From NCBI GenBank assembly GCA_964551875.1, contig CAZKEV010000012.1:1-47178 (forward strand): DNA of 47,178 nucleotides, in the 5' to 3' direction. The translations under genes and the position numbers were made by a program. This document shows, piece after piece, positions 23,299-30,799 of this stretch (position 1 is its first letter; every line of letters starts with the position of its first letter). This DNA comes from JACTUA01 sp964551875 (GTDB lineage Archaea; Halobacteriota; Methanomicrobia; Methanomicrobiales; JACTUA01). The notes below the pieces were generated by a model. That model did not search any database and was not told where the DNA came from. It saw only the letters and a program-made list of their open reading frames with translations.

Positions 23299-25187
23299 CA
23301 ATCAGTCTCCACCTGCATGCTCTTGATGGCAACCCGGATGAGGCCCAGGTTGGCATCAGACTCGGTGAAGATACAGACGTTCAGATCCCCGTGGGGGGCG
23401 ATGACGAGCTTCCCCTTTCCGGTCTCGAGGATGATCTGGTTGAGCGGGCCGATATCGATCTCCCGTGCGATCTTCTTCCCTGCCCGGAAGAGATCCTCGG
23501 CGTTTGCTGCAACCTGCTCGAAGTCCGCCCGGCCGGCCGACTGGACCGCAAATCCCTCGAAGAAGGTGGAGACGGCGATCACCCCCGGCTGCTTCAGGAT
23601 CTTCTGGATCATCCTCTCGTCGAGGAGGGGGGGCTCCCTCAAGGGCTTCTCGGGTTTCTTCGGGACCCGGGTGATCTCGACCTTCTTCCTCTGGGGCCTC
23701 GGGGCCCTGATCCCGACCTCCTCGGGCGGGGCGGCGGGTTCCCCCTTCTCCTCGGGGACCGCGGGCTCGACCGTGATCTCGGAGATCAGTTCCCTGGGGG
23801 GCTCCTCGACAGGCGGTTTCACCAGGCCGGAGCGCCTGAGGAGGGAGGCGATCTTCGCCTTGCGGTCGGGTTCGGCTGGGCGGGGCGCCTCCGGTGCTTC
23901 GGGTGCCTTCGGCCCGGCCTTCACCTCGGTCACCATGGCCGCATCTTCCGGAGCCTTCTCCTTCTTCGGGACCGGGATCTCCCGCCTCCCGGGAGGAGCC
24001 GGGGCTTCAGCCGCCCGGGGTTTCACCCCGAGCCTGGCGAACAGCCCCTTCTCGGGCGGGGGTGATTCCCCCGGCTCCTCAAGGACCTCGAGGCGCTGGA
24101 TGAAGGCCTTCAGTTCATCGATATCGCTCTTGCCCTTTGTATCGGCAGGCGGGGCGGGTGCCTGGACCGGGACCGTTACAGGAGTCTCGGGCGCCCCGGG
24201 AAGGGCGGATGGGGCTTCTGCAGCACCCCCGGCCCCTGTCCTCCCGCCCTCCGCCCCTGCCTGGAGTTCCTCGCGGATGGACGTGATGTCGAGGCGCTTG
24301 ATCCTTTTCATCATCTGCCCCAGGTCAACCCTGACACGGCCCTCCGGCGCCTGGCCCTCCGGGACTTTCGGCACCGCTTCCCCGGGACCGGCCGGCTCAC
24401 CAGGCGGCTTCTCTCCGATGGCAGCCGGGGGTCTCTGGACCTGGGAGACGGCGGGTTCGGCAGCCTTTGCCTTCCATTCCGGTTCAGGAACCCCTGCCTT
24501 CGGGGTGATATCTTCTGCCTTCACCTCGGCCGGGGCCGGTCCTCTCTCGATCTTCCCCGATTCCCTGAGGCGCCTGATGATGGCCGAGATCTCGGTCTCC
24601 TGGGGCGGGCTCACTGCAGCTTCCTTCTTCTCCGGGGACTGGGCCACCTTTTCCTCCTGGACGGGGAAAAGAGGTTCAGGCACCCCCGGTGCCTCTCTCT
24701 CCCCCTCTGGCTCCACCGTCGGTGTTCTCACCCCGGCAGTCGGGGCTTCCCTGGCAGGTTCCTGCTTCTCCCCGATCTTCGGGGCGGCAAACCTCTTCAG
24801 CATCGCCGAGAGGATGGTCTCCTCCTCCCGCGGCTTCGTCTCCCTGGCCTGGGATGGTGCGACGGCAGCTGCACCCTTCTCCTCAGTGAGGAGGAGCCCC
24901 CGGTTGTCGCAGATGATCATGGCCTCCCTGAACTGCTCATCGTCGTACCTGAGGATCTCGAACTCCGCGAGCTGCTCCTTCTCGAGGAGTTCAAGGGATG
25001 ACTTTCCCCTGTGGAGGACCCCCTCCTGGGTCAGGTAAGCTGCAACGGGCTTTCCCATATCCACGAGGATGCCGCCCTTTCCCGACGGGGTGGTGACCTT
25101 CACCGCCCCAACGAAGTTCCGGAGCTTGGGCGTCACATCCCGGAGGGATCCCCTGATCTTCCCCGTTGGTATCGGTGTCGTGGTCAT
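23298..25187 (-). CDS. 629-aa protein: N-terminal alpha-beta domain, disordered linker, C-terminal roadblock domain
   Basis: The N-terminal 105 residues (RGSLRDVTPKLRNFVGAVKV, GGILVDMGKPVAAYL, KSSLELLEKEQLAEFEILRY) form the same kind of domain as in the 225-aa protein. A Pro/Glu/Ala-rich linker of about 400 residues carries repeated short helices: SAMLKRFAAPKIGE, SAIIRRLRESGKIE, MKRIKRLDITSIREE, LKAFIQRLEVLEEP, IASLLRRSGLVKPP. The C-terminal 105 residues are a roadblock/LC7 domain (MIQKILKQPGVIAVSTFFEG ... LNQIILETGKGKLVIAPHGD ... NLGLIRVAIKSM). The linker helices match those in the secretion ATPase arm. It starts 5 bp after the stand-alone roadblock gene. Confidence 0.7.
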   Translation of the reverse strand: MTTTPIPTGKIRGSLRDVTPKLRNFVGAVKVTTPSGKGGILVDMGKPVAAYLTQEGVLHRGKSSLELLEKEQLAEFEILRYDDEQFREAMIICDNRGLLLTEEKGAAAVAPSQARETKPREEETILSAMLKRFAAPKIGEKQEPAREAPTAGVRTPTVEPEGEREAPGVPEPLFPVQEEKVAQSPEKKEAAVSPPQETEISAIIRRLRESGKIERGPAPAEVKAEDITPKAGVPEPEWKAKAAEPAVSQVQRPPAAIGEKPPGEPAGPGEAVPKVPEGQAPEGRVRVDLGQMMKRIKRLDITSIREELQAGAEGGRTGAGGAAEAPSALPGAPETPVTVPVQAPAPPADTKGKSDIDELKAFIQRLEVLEEPGESPPPEKGLFARLGVKPRAAEAPAPPGRREIPVPKKEKAPEDAAMVTEVKAGPKAPEAPEAPRPAEPDRKAKIASLLRRSGLVKPPVEEPPRELISEITVEPAVPEEKGEPAAPPEEVGIRAPRPQRKKVEITRVPKKPEKPLREPPLLDERMIQKILKQPGVIAVSTFFEGFAVQSAGRADFEQVAANAEDLFRAGKKIAREIDIGPLNQIILETGKGKLVIAPHGDLNVCIFTESDANLGLIRVAIKSMQVETD

Positions 25188-25192
25188 AAGCT

Positions 25193-25540
25193 CTAGAGTG
25201 CTGCGATGATCCGTTCCTTGTTCTTCTTCAGCTCGTACCTGATGCGCCCGATATTCCCCGTGTTGTCACTGACGATGGCGATGAGCTCGTCCTTTGAGAG
25301 GGGGGAGAGGAGGATGGGGCCCTTCTCCAGCTCCACGAGCATCTGGTTGAGCTCGCCCTTGCCGAGCTCGTTCCCCATTGCCTCGGCGGTGCCCATGCCG
25401 GTGGATGCCATGGCACCGAGAGCGTCGGTATCGACCTTTCCCGAGACCGCGCTCTCGATGACCATCCCATCCCTCCCGACCACTACAGCAGCGAATACCC
25501 CATCCAGCTTCAGGAATTCGGCCAGGATCTGATTCAGCAT
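25193..25540 (-). CDS. Roadblock/LC7-domain protein
   Basis: A 115-aa single-domain protein of the roadblock/LC7 (MglB-like) family: helix LNQILAEFLKLDGVFAAVVV, strand GRDGMVIESAVSG, helix ALGAMASTGMGTAEAMGNEL, strands LNQMLVELEKGPILLSPL and DELIAIVSDNTGNIGRIRYE, and a final helix. Bacterial MglB is a GTPase-activating protein for MglA and sets cell polarity. No small GTPase gene is in the window; MinD is the only candidate NTPase partner. The gene begins 25 bp after the hydrogenase large-subunit stop; that gap holds both CTATAAAAAGG and a GGGGATGAT ribosome-binding site, so it may be read with the hydrogenase genes or on its own. Confidence 0.85.
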   Translation of the reverse strand: MLNQILAEFLKLDGVFAAVVVGRDGMVIESAVSGKVDTDALGAMASTGMGTAEAMGNELGKGELNQMLVELEKGPILLSPLSKDELIAIVSDNTGNIGRIRYELKKNKERIIAAL

Positions 25541-25565
25541 AAGAGATCATCCCCTTTTTATAGCC

Positions 25566-26936
25566 TTAATCCTTCTCCTCAACGAACCCGAAGCGCACGG
25601 GCATTCTCCCGATGGCATGGGTGGCGCAGGAGATACAGGGATCGTACGCCCGGATGACCATTTCGATCCTGTTCGCCGCCGCCTCCGTGAGGGCGCCGTC
25701 CTTCACGAGGGGGCGTGCCACCGCCTCGACGCTCCGGTCGATGGCATAGTTGTTCTGGCAGGTCGCCACGAGGAGGTTGCACCTCTCGATGAAGCCCTTC
25801 TCGTTCACCGTGTAGTCATGGATGAGGGTACCCCGAGGGGCCTCGATGATCCCGACCCCTCTCCTCGCCTTTACCCCTGTCGCGGGTTCGCGGACATTCG
25901 CTCCCGTGATGGCGGGATCCTGGAGGAGCTCGACGACCTTCTCGCAGCTCGCCAGGAACTCGACGTAGCGTGCCAGGTTGTAGGCAAGGGGAGCCTGCAC
26001 CATCTCCCCGAATTTTCCCCTGTACTCCTTGAGAGCGGCATCTGCAAGGGGCGTGCCCATGGATGCACAGATATTGAGCCGTGCGAGGGGACCGACCCGG
26101 TAGAAGGTGCCGTTTTTGAGCCTTGTGAACTTCAGGTAGGACCAGTCCTCGGAGAACTCCTCGATATGCTGGATGTAGTCGGCACCCGTGAACGTCCCGA
26201 GTGGGCTCCTGTCCTTCCCGATAATCTCGACGGTACCCTCGTACGGGGAGAACTTCCTGTCCTTCGTCATCGCCATGAAGCCGGTCTCCACCATGCCGAG
26301 GGTGAGATCGGTCCCGTCCATCATGGTCCGGGCGACATCCCACCCCTCCTGGGCGATAGCGAGGCCGCCTTTTGCCATGGTGAGCAGGTTCCCGCGGGCG
26401 GTCTCGTCCAGGGCCCGGGACATCCCACCTGGAACAGCATTGGACGGGTGGATGGGCTTCCCCCCCACCGCCTCGGTGATCCGCTGCCCGAGTTTCCTCA
26501 CCTCGATGGCCTTCTTTGCGAGGGCAGGCGCCTTCTTCGCGATGCCGATGACCGATCGGTCGGCCGCCGGCGCGTCGTGGCCTATCAGGAAGTCAGGGGC
26601 CGCAAGCATGAAGAAATGGAGCGCATGGGAGTGGATATACTGGGCATGGTTCAGGAGCTCCCGGAGCTTCTTCCCCGTCTCGGTCGGCTGGACCCCGAAG
26701 ATGGCATCCACGGCCTTCACCGAGGCCAGGTGGTGCGAGGTCGGGCAGATCCCGCAGATCCGGGGCGTGATCCGTGGCGCTTCCTCCACTGCGGCACCGA
26801 TGAGGAACTTCTCAAACCCCCGGAGTTCCATGACGTTGAAGTGGGCTCTCTCTACCTGGTTCTGTGCGTTCAGGGTGATTCTCACCTGGGCATGGCCCTC
26901 GAGCCGGGTGACAGGGGTGATCCGGATCTCGGTCAT
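25566..26936 (-). CDS. mvhA: [NiFe]-hydrogenase large subunit, group 3 MvhA-like
   Basis: A 456-aa catalytic subunit. The N-terminal nickel ligands are in PRITPRICGICPTSHHLASV and the C-terminal ones in AYDPCISCATHAIG; 16 residues after the DPCxxCxxH histidine (AIGRMPVRFGFVEEKD) should be removed by a maturation protease. It follows MvhA in the segments VMELRGFEKFL, GGKPIHPSNAVPGGMS and GVGIIEAPRGTLIHDY rather than FrhA. Mvh oxidises H2 and passes electrons through MvhD to heterodisulfide reductase, but no mvhD or hdr gene is next to it here. The start overlaps the small-subunit stop (ATGA). The symbol denotes family resemblance only; the electron acceptor is unknown. Confidence 0.88.
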   Translation of the reverse strand: MTEIRITPVTRLEGHAQVRITLNAQNQVERAHFNVMELRGFEKFLIGAAVEEAPRITPRICGICPTSHHLASVKAVDAIFGVQPTETGKKLRELLNHAQYIHSHALHFFMLAAPDFLIGHDAPAADRSVIGIAKKAPALAKKAIEVRKLGQRITEAVGGKPIHPSNAVPGGMSRALDETARGNLLTMAKGGLAIAQEGWDVARTMMDGTDLTLGMVETGFMAMTKDRKFSPYEGTVEIIGKDRSPLGTFTGADYIQHIEEFSEDWSYLKFTRLKNGTFYRVGPLARLNICASMGTPLADAALKEYRGKFGEMVQAPLAYNLARYVEFLASCEKVVELLQDPAITGANVREPATGVKARRGVGIIEAPRGTLIHDYTVNEKGFIERCNLLVATCQNNYAIDRSVEAVARPLVKDGALTEAAANRIEMVIRAYDPCISCATHAIGRMPVRFGFVEEKD

Positions 26937-27850
26937 ACGTTCCTCTCCTTGATGAGGTCACGGATCTTGGAGATCCCCTTGTCCTCCATGATGAGGGAGC
27001 CGATGGTGAAGGGGTAGAACGTGTGGGCGATATCGTAGATCTCCTTCTCTATTTCGGCCTCGGGCTTGTCGGTGAGGTCCGCTATCCGCCGGATCATCAT
27101 GTTATAGATGTCACGGCACGGCTCCCTGAGGATATCCAGGGAAGGCCCGTTGCACCCGTGGCAGGGGACATTGCTATGGGGGCAGGATGCACCGCACCGG
27201 CCGAAGGTGACGGCACCCAGGCAGAGGTACCCCTGGCCGAGGAGGCAATGCTCCCGGTCCGGGATCCCCTCGTGCCGGCGCTTGAGCTGCCACTTCTCGT
27301 GTGCCCCCATGACCCGGTCGCACTCGGAACAGACCGACTTCTTGGAGAGGGAGAGAGGTTCGCCGGATACGAGTGCCGGGAGGATCTTCTTGAGGTACAT
27401 CTCCTTGGGGGGACAACCTGTGATATAATAGTCCACCTTCGCGAGATCCCCCACGGCGAACGCCCGGTACAGGAAGGGGGGAACATCCTTCGGGATGACC
27501 CCGTCCGGTTTTACGGTCTCGACGCCCCGGAAGACGTAGTTGAAGAGGTCCTCACGGTTGAAGAGCATGGAGAGGCCGGATATGCCGCCATAGCAGGCAC
27601 AGGTCCCGAGGGCAACCACGGTCTTTGCCTTCTTCCGGATCTTCTTCAGCCGCTCCTGGTTCTCCTCGTTCCTCACCGCCCCTGTGACAAAGGCGATGTC
27701 GATCCCCTCGGGAGGCTCCTTCACGTCCATGATGACAGGGGCATAGACAATCTCGGCCTTCCCCACGATGTCGAGGAGGGCCTCGTGGAGGTCGAGGATC
27801 GCGATGGTACAGCCGGAGCAGCTCGCCAGTTCCTCGATGGCTATCTTCAT
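26933..27850 (-). CDS. mvhG: [NiFe]-hydrogenase small subunit, MvhG-like
   Basis: A 305-aa Fe-S subunit. Proximal-cluster cysteines are in LASCSGCTIAILDL, VALGTCACYGG and YYITGCPPKEMYL. Further clusters are held by CSECDR, HCLLGQGYLCLG and the run GRCGASCPHSNVPCHGC. The length and layout match MvhG; FrhG has a different C-terminal ferredoxin arrangement. No twin-arginine signal is present, so the enzyme is cytoplasmic. A strong GGGGGGA ribosome-binding site precedes the ATG, 10 bp after the V4R gene. It relays electrons from the NiFe site to an unknown partner; the adjacent ferredoxin is the obvious candidate. Confidence 0.88.
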   Translation of the reverse strand: MKIAIEELASCSGCTIAILDLHEALLDIVGKAEIVYAPVIMDVKEPPEGIDIAFVTGAVRNEENQERLKKIRKKAKTVVALGTCACYGGISGLSMLFNREDLFNYVFRGVETVKPDGVIPKDVPPFLYRAFAVGDLAKVDYYITGCPPKEMYLKKILPALVSGEPLSLSKKSVCSECDRVMGAHEKWQLKRRHEGIPDREHCLLGQGYLCLGAVTFGRCGASCPHSNVPCHGCNGPSLDILREPCRDIYNMMIRRIADLTDKPEAEIEKEIYDIAHTFYPFTIGSLIMEDKGISKIRDLIKERNV

Positions 27851-27860
27851 GTCTCCCCCC

Positions 27861-28424
27861 TCACTGCAGGATGAGCTTCTTTAAGCAGGCGTTCGGGCCC
27901 GTGTGGACGATCTCGAGCTTCGCCTTCCTGCCCGTGATCTCCTCGATTGCCCCCACGACGTAGCCGTAAAGGGTCTGGCAAAGGGGGCCGCCCTGGGCCT
28001 GGCCGTTCCTCCGGAGGGTCTGGCGGACGATGCAGTCATGGAAGACGAGGTAAATGAAGGTCGAGCCATTCTCCTGGATGATGTAGGAGGGCTTGTCGGC
28101 CGGCTTCCAGATCTCGAAAGTGAACTGCCCGCGGAGGATATCAGAGAGCTCCTTTAAGGCCTCCTCGATGTTCTCCATCTTCTGGAAGTACTTCGCGACC
28201 TCGTGGCCGTACTTCCTCCCTGCACGATAGGTGACGGCATTCGCGCCCCTCCCCGCGACCTCCTCGAGGGAACGTATGATGAGGCCGTTCAGCTTCATGA
28301 GGCCGTGGAGGGTATCCTCCAGCTCCTCGGGGTGGGGGATGCAGGTGAGGGGCACATCCTCGGACCGGTAGACCAGGTCCGTGGAGAAGGCCCCCTTCAT
28401 CTTCTCGATGGTACCATCGGTCAT
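27861..28424 (-). CDS. V4R (4-vinyl reductase-like) domain protein
   Basis: A 187-aa protein whose C-terminal 120 residues fit the V4R small-molecule-binding domain: VTYRAGRKYGHEVAKYFQ, a mid-domain strand region FTFEIWKPADKPSYIIQEN, the cysteine in VFHDCIVRQ, then GGPLCQTLYGYVVGAIEEIT and KLEIVHTGPNACLKKLIL. Three cysteines at typical V4R positions could hold a metal or sense a ligand or redox state. V4R domains occur in sensors of aromatic compounds and in archaeal regulators. A V4R protein within a hydrogenase operon suggests sensing or a cluster-assembly role (inference). Its start lies in a tandem repeat of start signals. Confidence 0.75.
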   Translation of the reverse strand: MTDGTIEKMKGAFSTDLVYRSEDVPLTCIPHPEELEDTLHGLMKLNGLIIRSLEEVAGRGANAVTYRAGRKYGHEVAKYFQKMENIEEALKELSDILRGQFTFEIWKPADKPSYIIQENGSTFIYLVFHDCIVRQTLRRNGQAQGGPLCQTLYGYVVGAIEEITGRKAKLEIVHTGPNACLKKLILQ

Positions 28425-28507
28425 CAGATCACCCTGTTCAGGGTCATTAAATCACCCTGTTCAGGGTGTTTAAAACCCCTGTTCGGGATCATTAAATCAC
28501 CCTGTTC
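28422..28507 (-). repeat. 22-23-bp tandem repeat containing ribosome-binding sites and start/stop codons
   Basis: Four consecutive units on the minus strand (28485-28507, 28463-28484, 28440-28462, 28423-28439 partial). Each full regular unit reads GAACAGGGTGATTTAATGA: a GGTGAT that is an exact match to the archaeal anti-Shine-Dalgarno, then TAATGA about 2-3 bases on. The first unit is the last codons and stop of the ferredoxin gene, and the last contains the ATG of the V4R gene. One unit has drifted (GGGGTTTTAAACA). Confidence 0.85.
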
Positions 28508-28737
28508 AACATCTCGCAGACCCGGATGTCAATATAGTGTCTCCGGGAGGGGTAGATCCCCTTGTGCTCAAGGGCCTGTGCCGGGCAGATCTCGTGGCAG
28601 GAGAGGCAGCCCATGCAGTTCTCGGAATGAACCGGAACCGAGAGGCTCTCCCTGAGCTCATAGACATGCATCGGGCAGTCCTTCACACAGAGACCGCAGC
28701 CGTTGCACGCGTTGTCGTCAACCCTGATCTCGATCAC
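28492..28737 (-). CDS. 2[4Fe-4S] ferredoxin
   Basis: An 81-aa ferredoxin from a GTG start at 28737, preceded by GAAGGT as ribosome-binding site. Two clusters: CNGCGLCVKDCP and CMGCLSCHEICP, then a C-terminal extension ending VCEMLNRVI. The longer in-frame reading back to 28833 passes through the promoter region and is not supported. As the first gene before the V4R protein and hydrogenase subunits it is the natural electron carrier for this hydrogenase. Its stop codon forms part of the tandem repeat at 28422-28507. Confidence 0.85.
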   Translation of the reverse strand: MIEIRVDDNACNGCGLCVKDCPMHVYELRESLSVPVHSENCMGCLSCHEICPAQALEHKGIYPSRRHYIDIRVCEMLNRVI

Positions 28738-28779
28738 AGAACCGTACCTTCTGCTAATCACCCAAATTTCTACCTGCAA

Positions 28780-28797
28780 AGTTAAATACTTATATTG
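28780..28797. promoter_or_regulatory. Promoter region between hydrogenase cluster and prepilin peptidase
   Basis: The AT-rich TTAAATACTTATATTG block can serve as TATA element in both directions: minus toward the ferredoxin GTG at 28737, plus toward the peptidase ATG at 28866. Between it and the peptidase lies CCCGAAAACGGG (28809-28820), a short inverted repeat that could be an operator or leader hairpin. Confidence 0.45.
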
Positions 28798-28865
28798 TCC
28801 AAAGTATGCCCGAAAACGGGAACCGTCAAGCATAAGAATCAGGGCAAGAAAATATCAGACAATCC

Positions 28866-29996
28866 ATGATCCTCCCGCTTGTTATCGCATCCATTGCCGT
28901 CCTTGCCACCCTGGCCTATGCAGCGGTCCTGGACGTACGGGAACGATCTGTGCCTGTCCACACCTGGTACCCGCTCTATCTCGTCGGGTCCGTCGCAGTT
29001 CTCTGGTACCTCATCACGGCCCCTTCAGGCTGGGGGACCGTTGCGGGGTATGCCGCCCTCATCGTCACCATTATCTATGGCATCGAGCTTGAGGTTGAGG
29101 GAGGGAAGATATCCCGGAAGGTACTCTCGCTTGCCCTAGGAGCGACCATTCTCCAGGGACTTGCATGGGGTTTCCTGTGGAAAAATCTCGGGTTTGCTGC
29201 CATCGCAGGGTTTATCGTGCTCGTTGGCGCGCTCTGGACGGGGCTCGAGATCGAGAGGAAGGCCAGCCTTGACGACGTGAGCCTCTCCCCGGCCTCGCGG
29301 TGGTTCCGGGTCTGGCACATCCCCCTTATCATTGCCCTCCAGGGTGCGGCCTGGGCCGGCCTCTTCCTCGCAGGAAAGGGAAGCATGGGAGATCTCCTTC
29401 TCGTCCTTGTTGCCCTCTACTCCGAGCTCTTCCTCGTCTTTGCAGGGATCAACCTCTTCGGGGGGGCGGATGCAATCGCCCTCGTGGCCATCGCTCTCTT
29501 CGTGCCGGTTTTTCCCATCCAGCCGATCCTCGGGTATCCCCCCATCCAGTTCCTTCCCTTCTCGGCCCTCACAAATGCGGTCATCCTGAACCTGGTGACT
29601 CCCATTGGTATTGCTATCATGAACGCAGTGAAGGGGAACAGGGCGCCTTTCCCGTACACTTTCTTCGGTTTCCCTGTAAGAGGGGATTCCATCGAGAACA
29701 CCTTTGGCTTCGTCATGGAGGATTTTGGAGATGAGGGGGGTGAGCTGAAGAGGAGGTTCATACCCATAGGGTCTGCACTCAGGCGGATGGTTGAGGGGAA
29801 GGGGCGGATCTATACCAAGCATCTGAAGGAGCACCCCGAACGCTATGGGAAGGAGCTCGCCCTCTACCGCAGGGCCGGGATGGTCTGGATCTCGTACGGC
29901 GTTCCCTTCATCCTTCCCATCCTGGCAGGGTTCGCAACAGCGCTCGTCGGAGGGGACATCCTTTTTTCGGTCATGAGACTCATTGTAGGGAGGTAG
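28866..29996 (+). CDS. Archaeal prepilin/prearchaellin peptidase (A24 family)
   Basis: A 376-aa polytopic membrane aspartyl protease. The two catalytic aspartates are visible: D23 in AAVLDVRERSVPVHTWYP and D202 in the GxGD-like GINLFGGADAIAL. About eight to ten hydrophobic segments surround them, and a cytoplasmic loop (YTKHLKEHPERYGKEL) precedes the last helices. It trims the class III signal peptide of pilins or archaellins. It is larger than FlaK (about 230 aa), nearer to archaeal EppA/PibD-type long forms. Its place next to the secretion cluster supports a pilus function, although no pilin gene is visible in the window. hisI follows 10 bp later. Confidence 0.82.
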   Translation: MILPLVIASIAVLATLAYAAVLDVRERSVPVHTWYPLYLVGSVAVLWYLITAPSGWGTVAGYAALIVTIIYGIELEVEGGKISRKVLSLALGATILQGLAWGFLWKNLGFAAIAGFIVLVGALWTGLEIERKASLDDVSLSPASRWFRVWHIPLIIALQGAAWAGLFLAGKGSMGDLLLVLVALYSELFLVFAGINLFGGADAIALVAIALFVPVFPIQPILGYPPIQFLPFSALTNAVILNLVTPIGIAIMNAVKGNRAPFPYTFFGFPVRGDSIENTFGFVMEDFGDEGGELKRRFIPIGSALRRMVEGKGRIYTKHLKEHPERYGKELALYRRAGMVWISYGVPFILPILAGFATALVGGDILFSVMRLIVGR

Positions 29997-30006
29997 AAGG
30001 AAGGAT

Positions 30007-30381
30007 ATGACAGACCCGAAGTTTATCAATGACCTTATACCGGTGGTTGTGGTCGACGCGAGGACCCGCGAGGTGCTCATGGTGGCGTATGCCGACCGGG
30101 AAGCCCTCGAGCTCACAAAGAAGACAGGGTTCGCCCACTACTACAGCCGGTCAAGGAAACGGATCTGGAAGAAGGGCGAGGAGAGCGGCCACCTCCAGCG
30201 GGTAGTCAGGATCCTCGTGGACTGCGACGAAGACACCCTCCTCTACGAGGTCGAGCAGACAGGTGTCGCCTGCCACACCGGCCATTATTCGTGCTTTTTC
30301 CGGACCCTCGAAGGAGATGAGATCGCGCCCCGGGTCCTTGACCCTGAAAAGATCTACGAAAAAAAGGATCACCGGCGGTGA
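30007..30381 (+). CDS. hisI: Phosphoribosyl-AMP cyclohydrolase
   Basis: A 124-aa single-domain HisI, third step of histidine synthesis. Motifs: VLMVAYADREALELT, the substrate site HYYSRSRKRIWKKGEESG, the metal-binding DCDEDTLLYEV and GVACHTGHYSCFF. The length is normal for archaeal HisI without the HisE part. A GAAGGA site precedes the ATG. The 3' half of this gene and the region after it were copied 1.5 kb downstream (see 31670-31904). Confidence 0.95.
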   Translation: MTDPKFINDLIPVVVVDARTREVLMVAYADREALELTKKTGFAHYYSRSRKRIWKKGEESGHLQRVVRILVDCDEDTLLYEVEQTGVACHTGHYSCFFRTLEGDEIAPRVLDPEKIYEKKDHRR

Positions 30382-30799
30382 ACCAGTTTCTCCCTGGCAA
30401 GCTGACCCTGCACAGGGCACCTTCTTCCCGGGAGATGGGAGAAATCCAGCTATACCGTGTTAAATACTTCCGGCCACATTTCTATCATGATATATAAAGA
30501 CTTCTTTTTGATTCTAATCAAAAATATTTCAAAATCAGAAATTCTATGAGCTAAATCGCCAGATTGGAGAATGCTTATAAAGTCAATCGTCTTTTCCTGT
30601 TAAATCTTTTCCATTAATATATCTTATACTTTCCGGCAAGGTTAAGTTTAAATAGTTATTATCTATATATTCGTGTGCAGTCGCCATGAGCGATCGCGCT
30701 GGAGGAGGTCCTCGGGGGACCACCTTCAGGAATGCAGTGTTCCTACTTTCCGTCGGACTCATCCCTTCCGTCCGAAGGATGCAGGAGGAGACGAAAACC
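30382..30799 (+). promoter_or_regulatory. AT-rich leader and promoter of surface protein 1
   Basis: No gene is seen. The 418-bp AT-rich stretch is homologous to 31905-32236 before the second surface protein, including shared runs around TTCAAAATC.GAAATTCTA and the core promoter block GTTAA.TTTAAATAGTTATT (30641-30660 here, 32166-32185 there). Conservation of that block in both copies marks it as the promoter. A GC-rich stretch with an ATG at 30686 lies between promoter and start. Confidence 0.65.

Noticed and set aside
25566..26936. F420-reducing hydrogenase FrhA
   Set aside because: Motif context follows MvhA (VMELRGFEKFL, PIHPSNAVPGGMS); no frhB or frhD gene is adjacent and the small subunit is MvhG-like.
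27861..28424. True 4-vinyl reductase of chlorophyll synthesis
   Set aside because: Only the V4R ligand-binding fold is shared; no tetrapyrrole pathway genes are near, and V4R domains are common sensors.
28422..28507. CRISPR array
   Set aside because: The units are directly adjacent with no spacers, and no cas gene is near; they are tandem repeats of a start-signal region.
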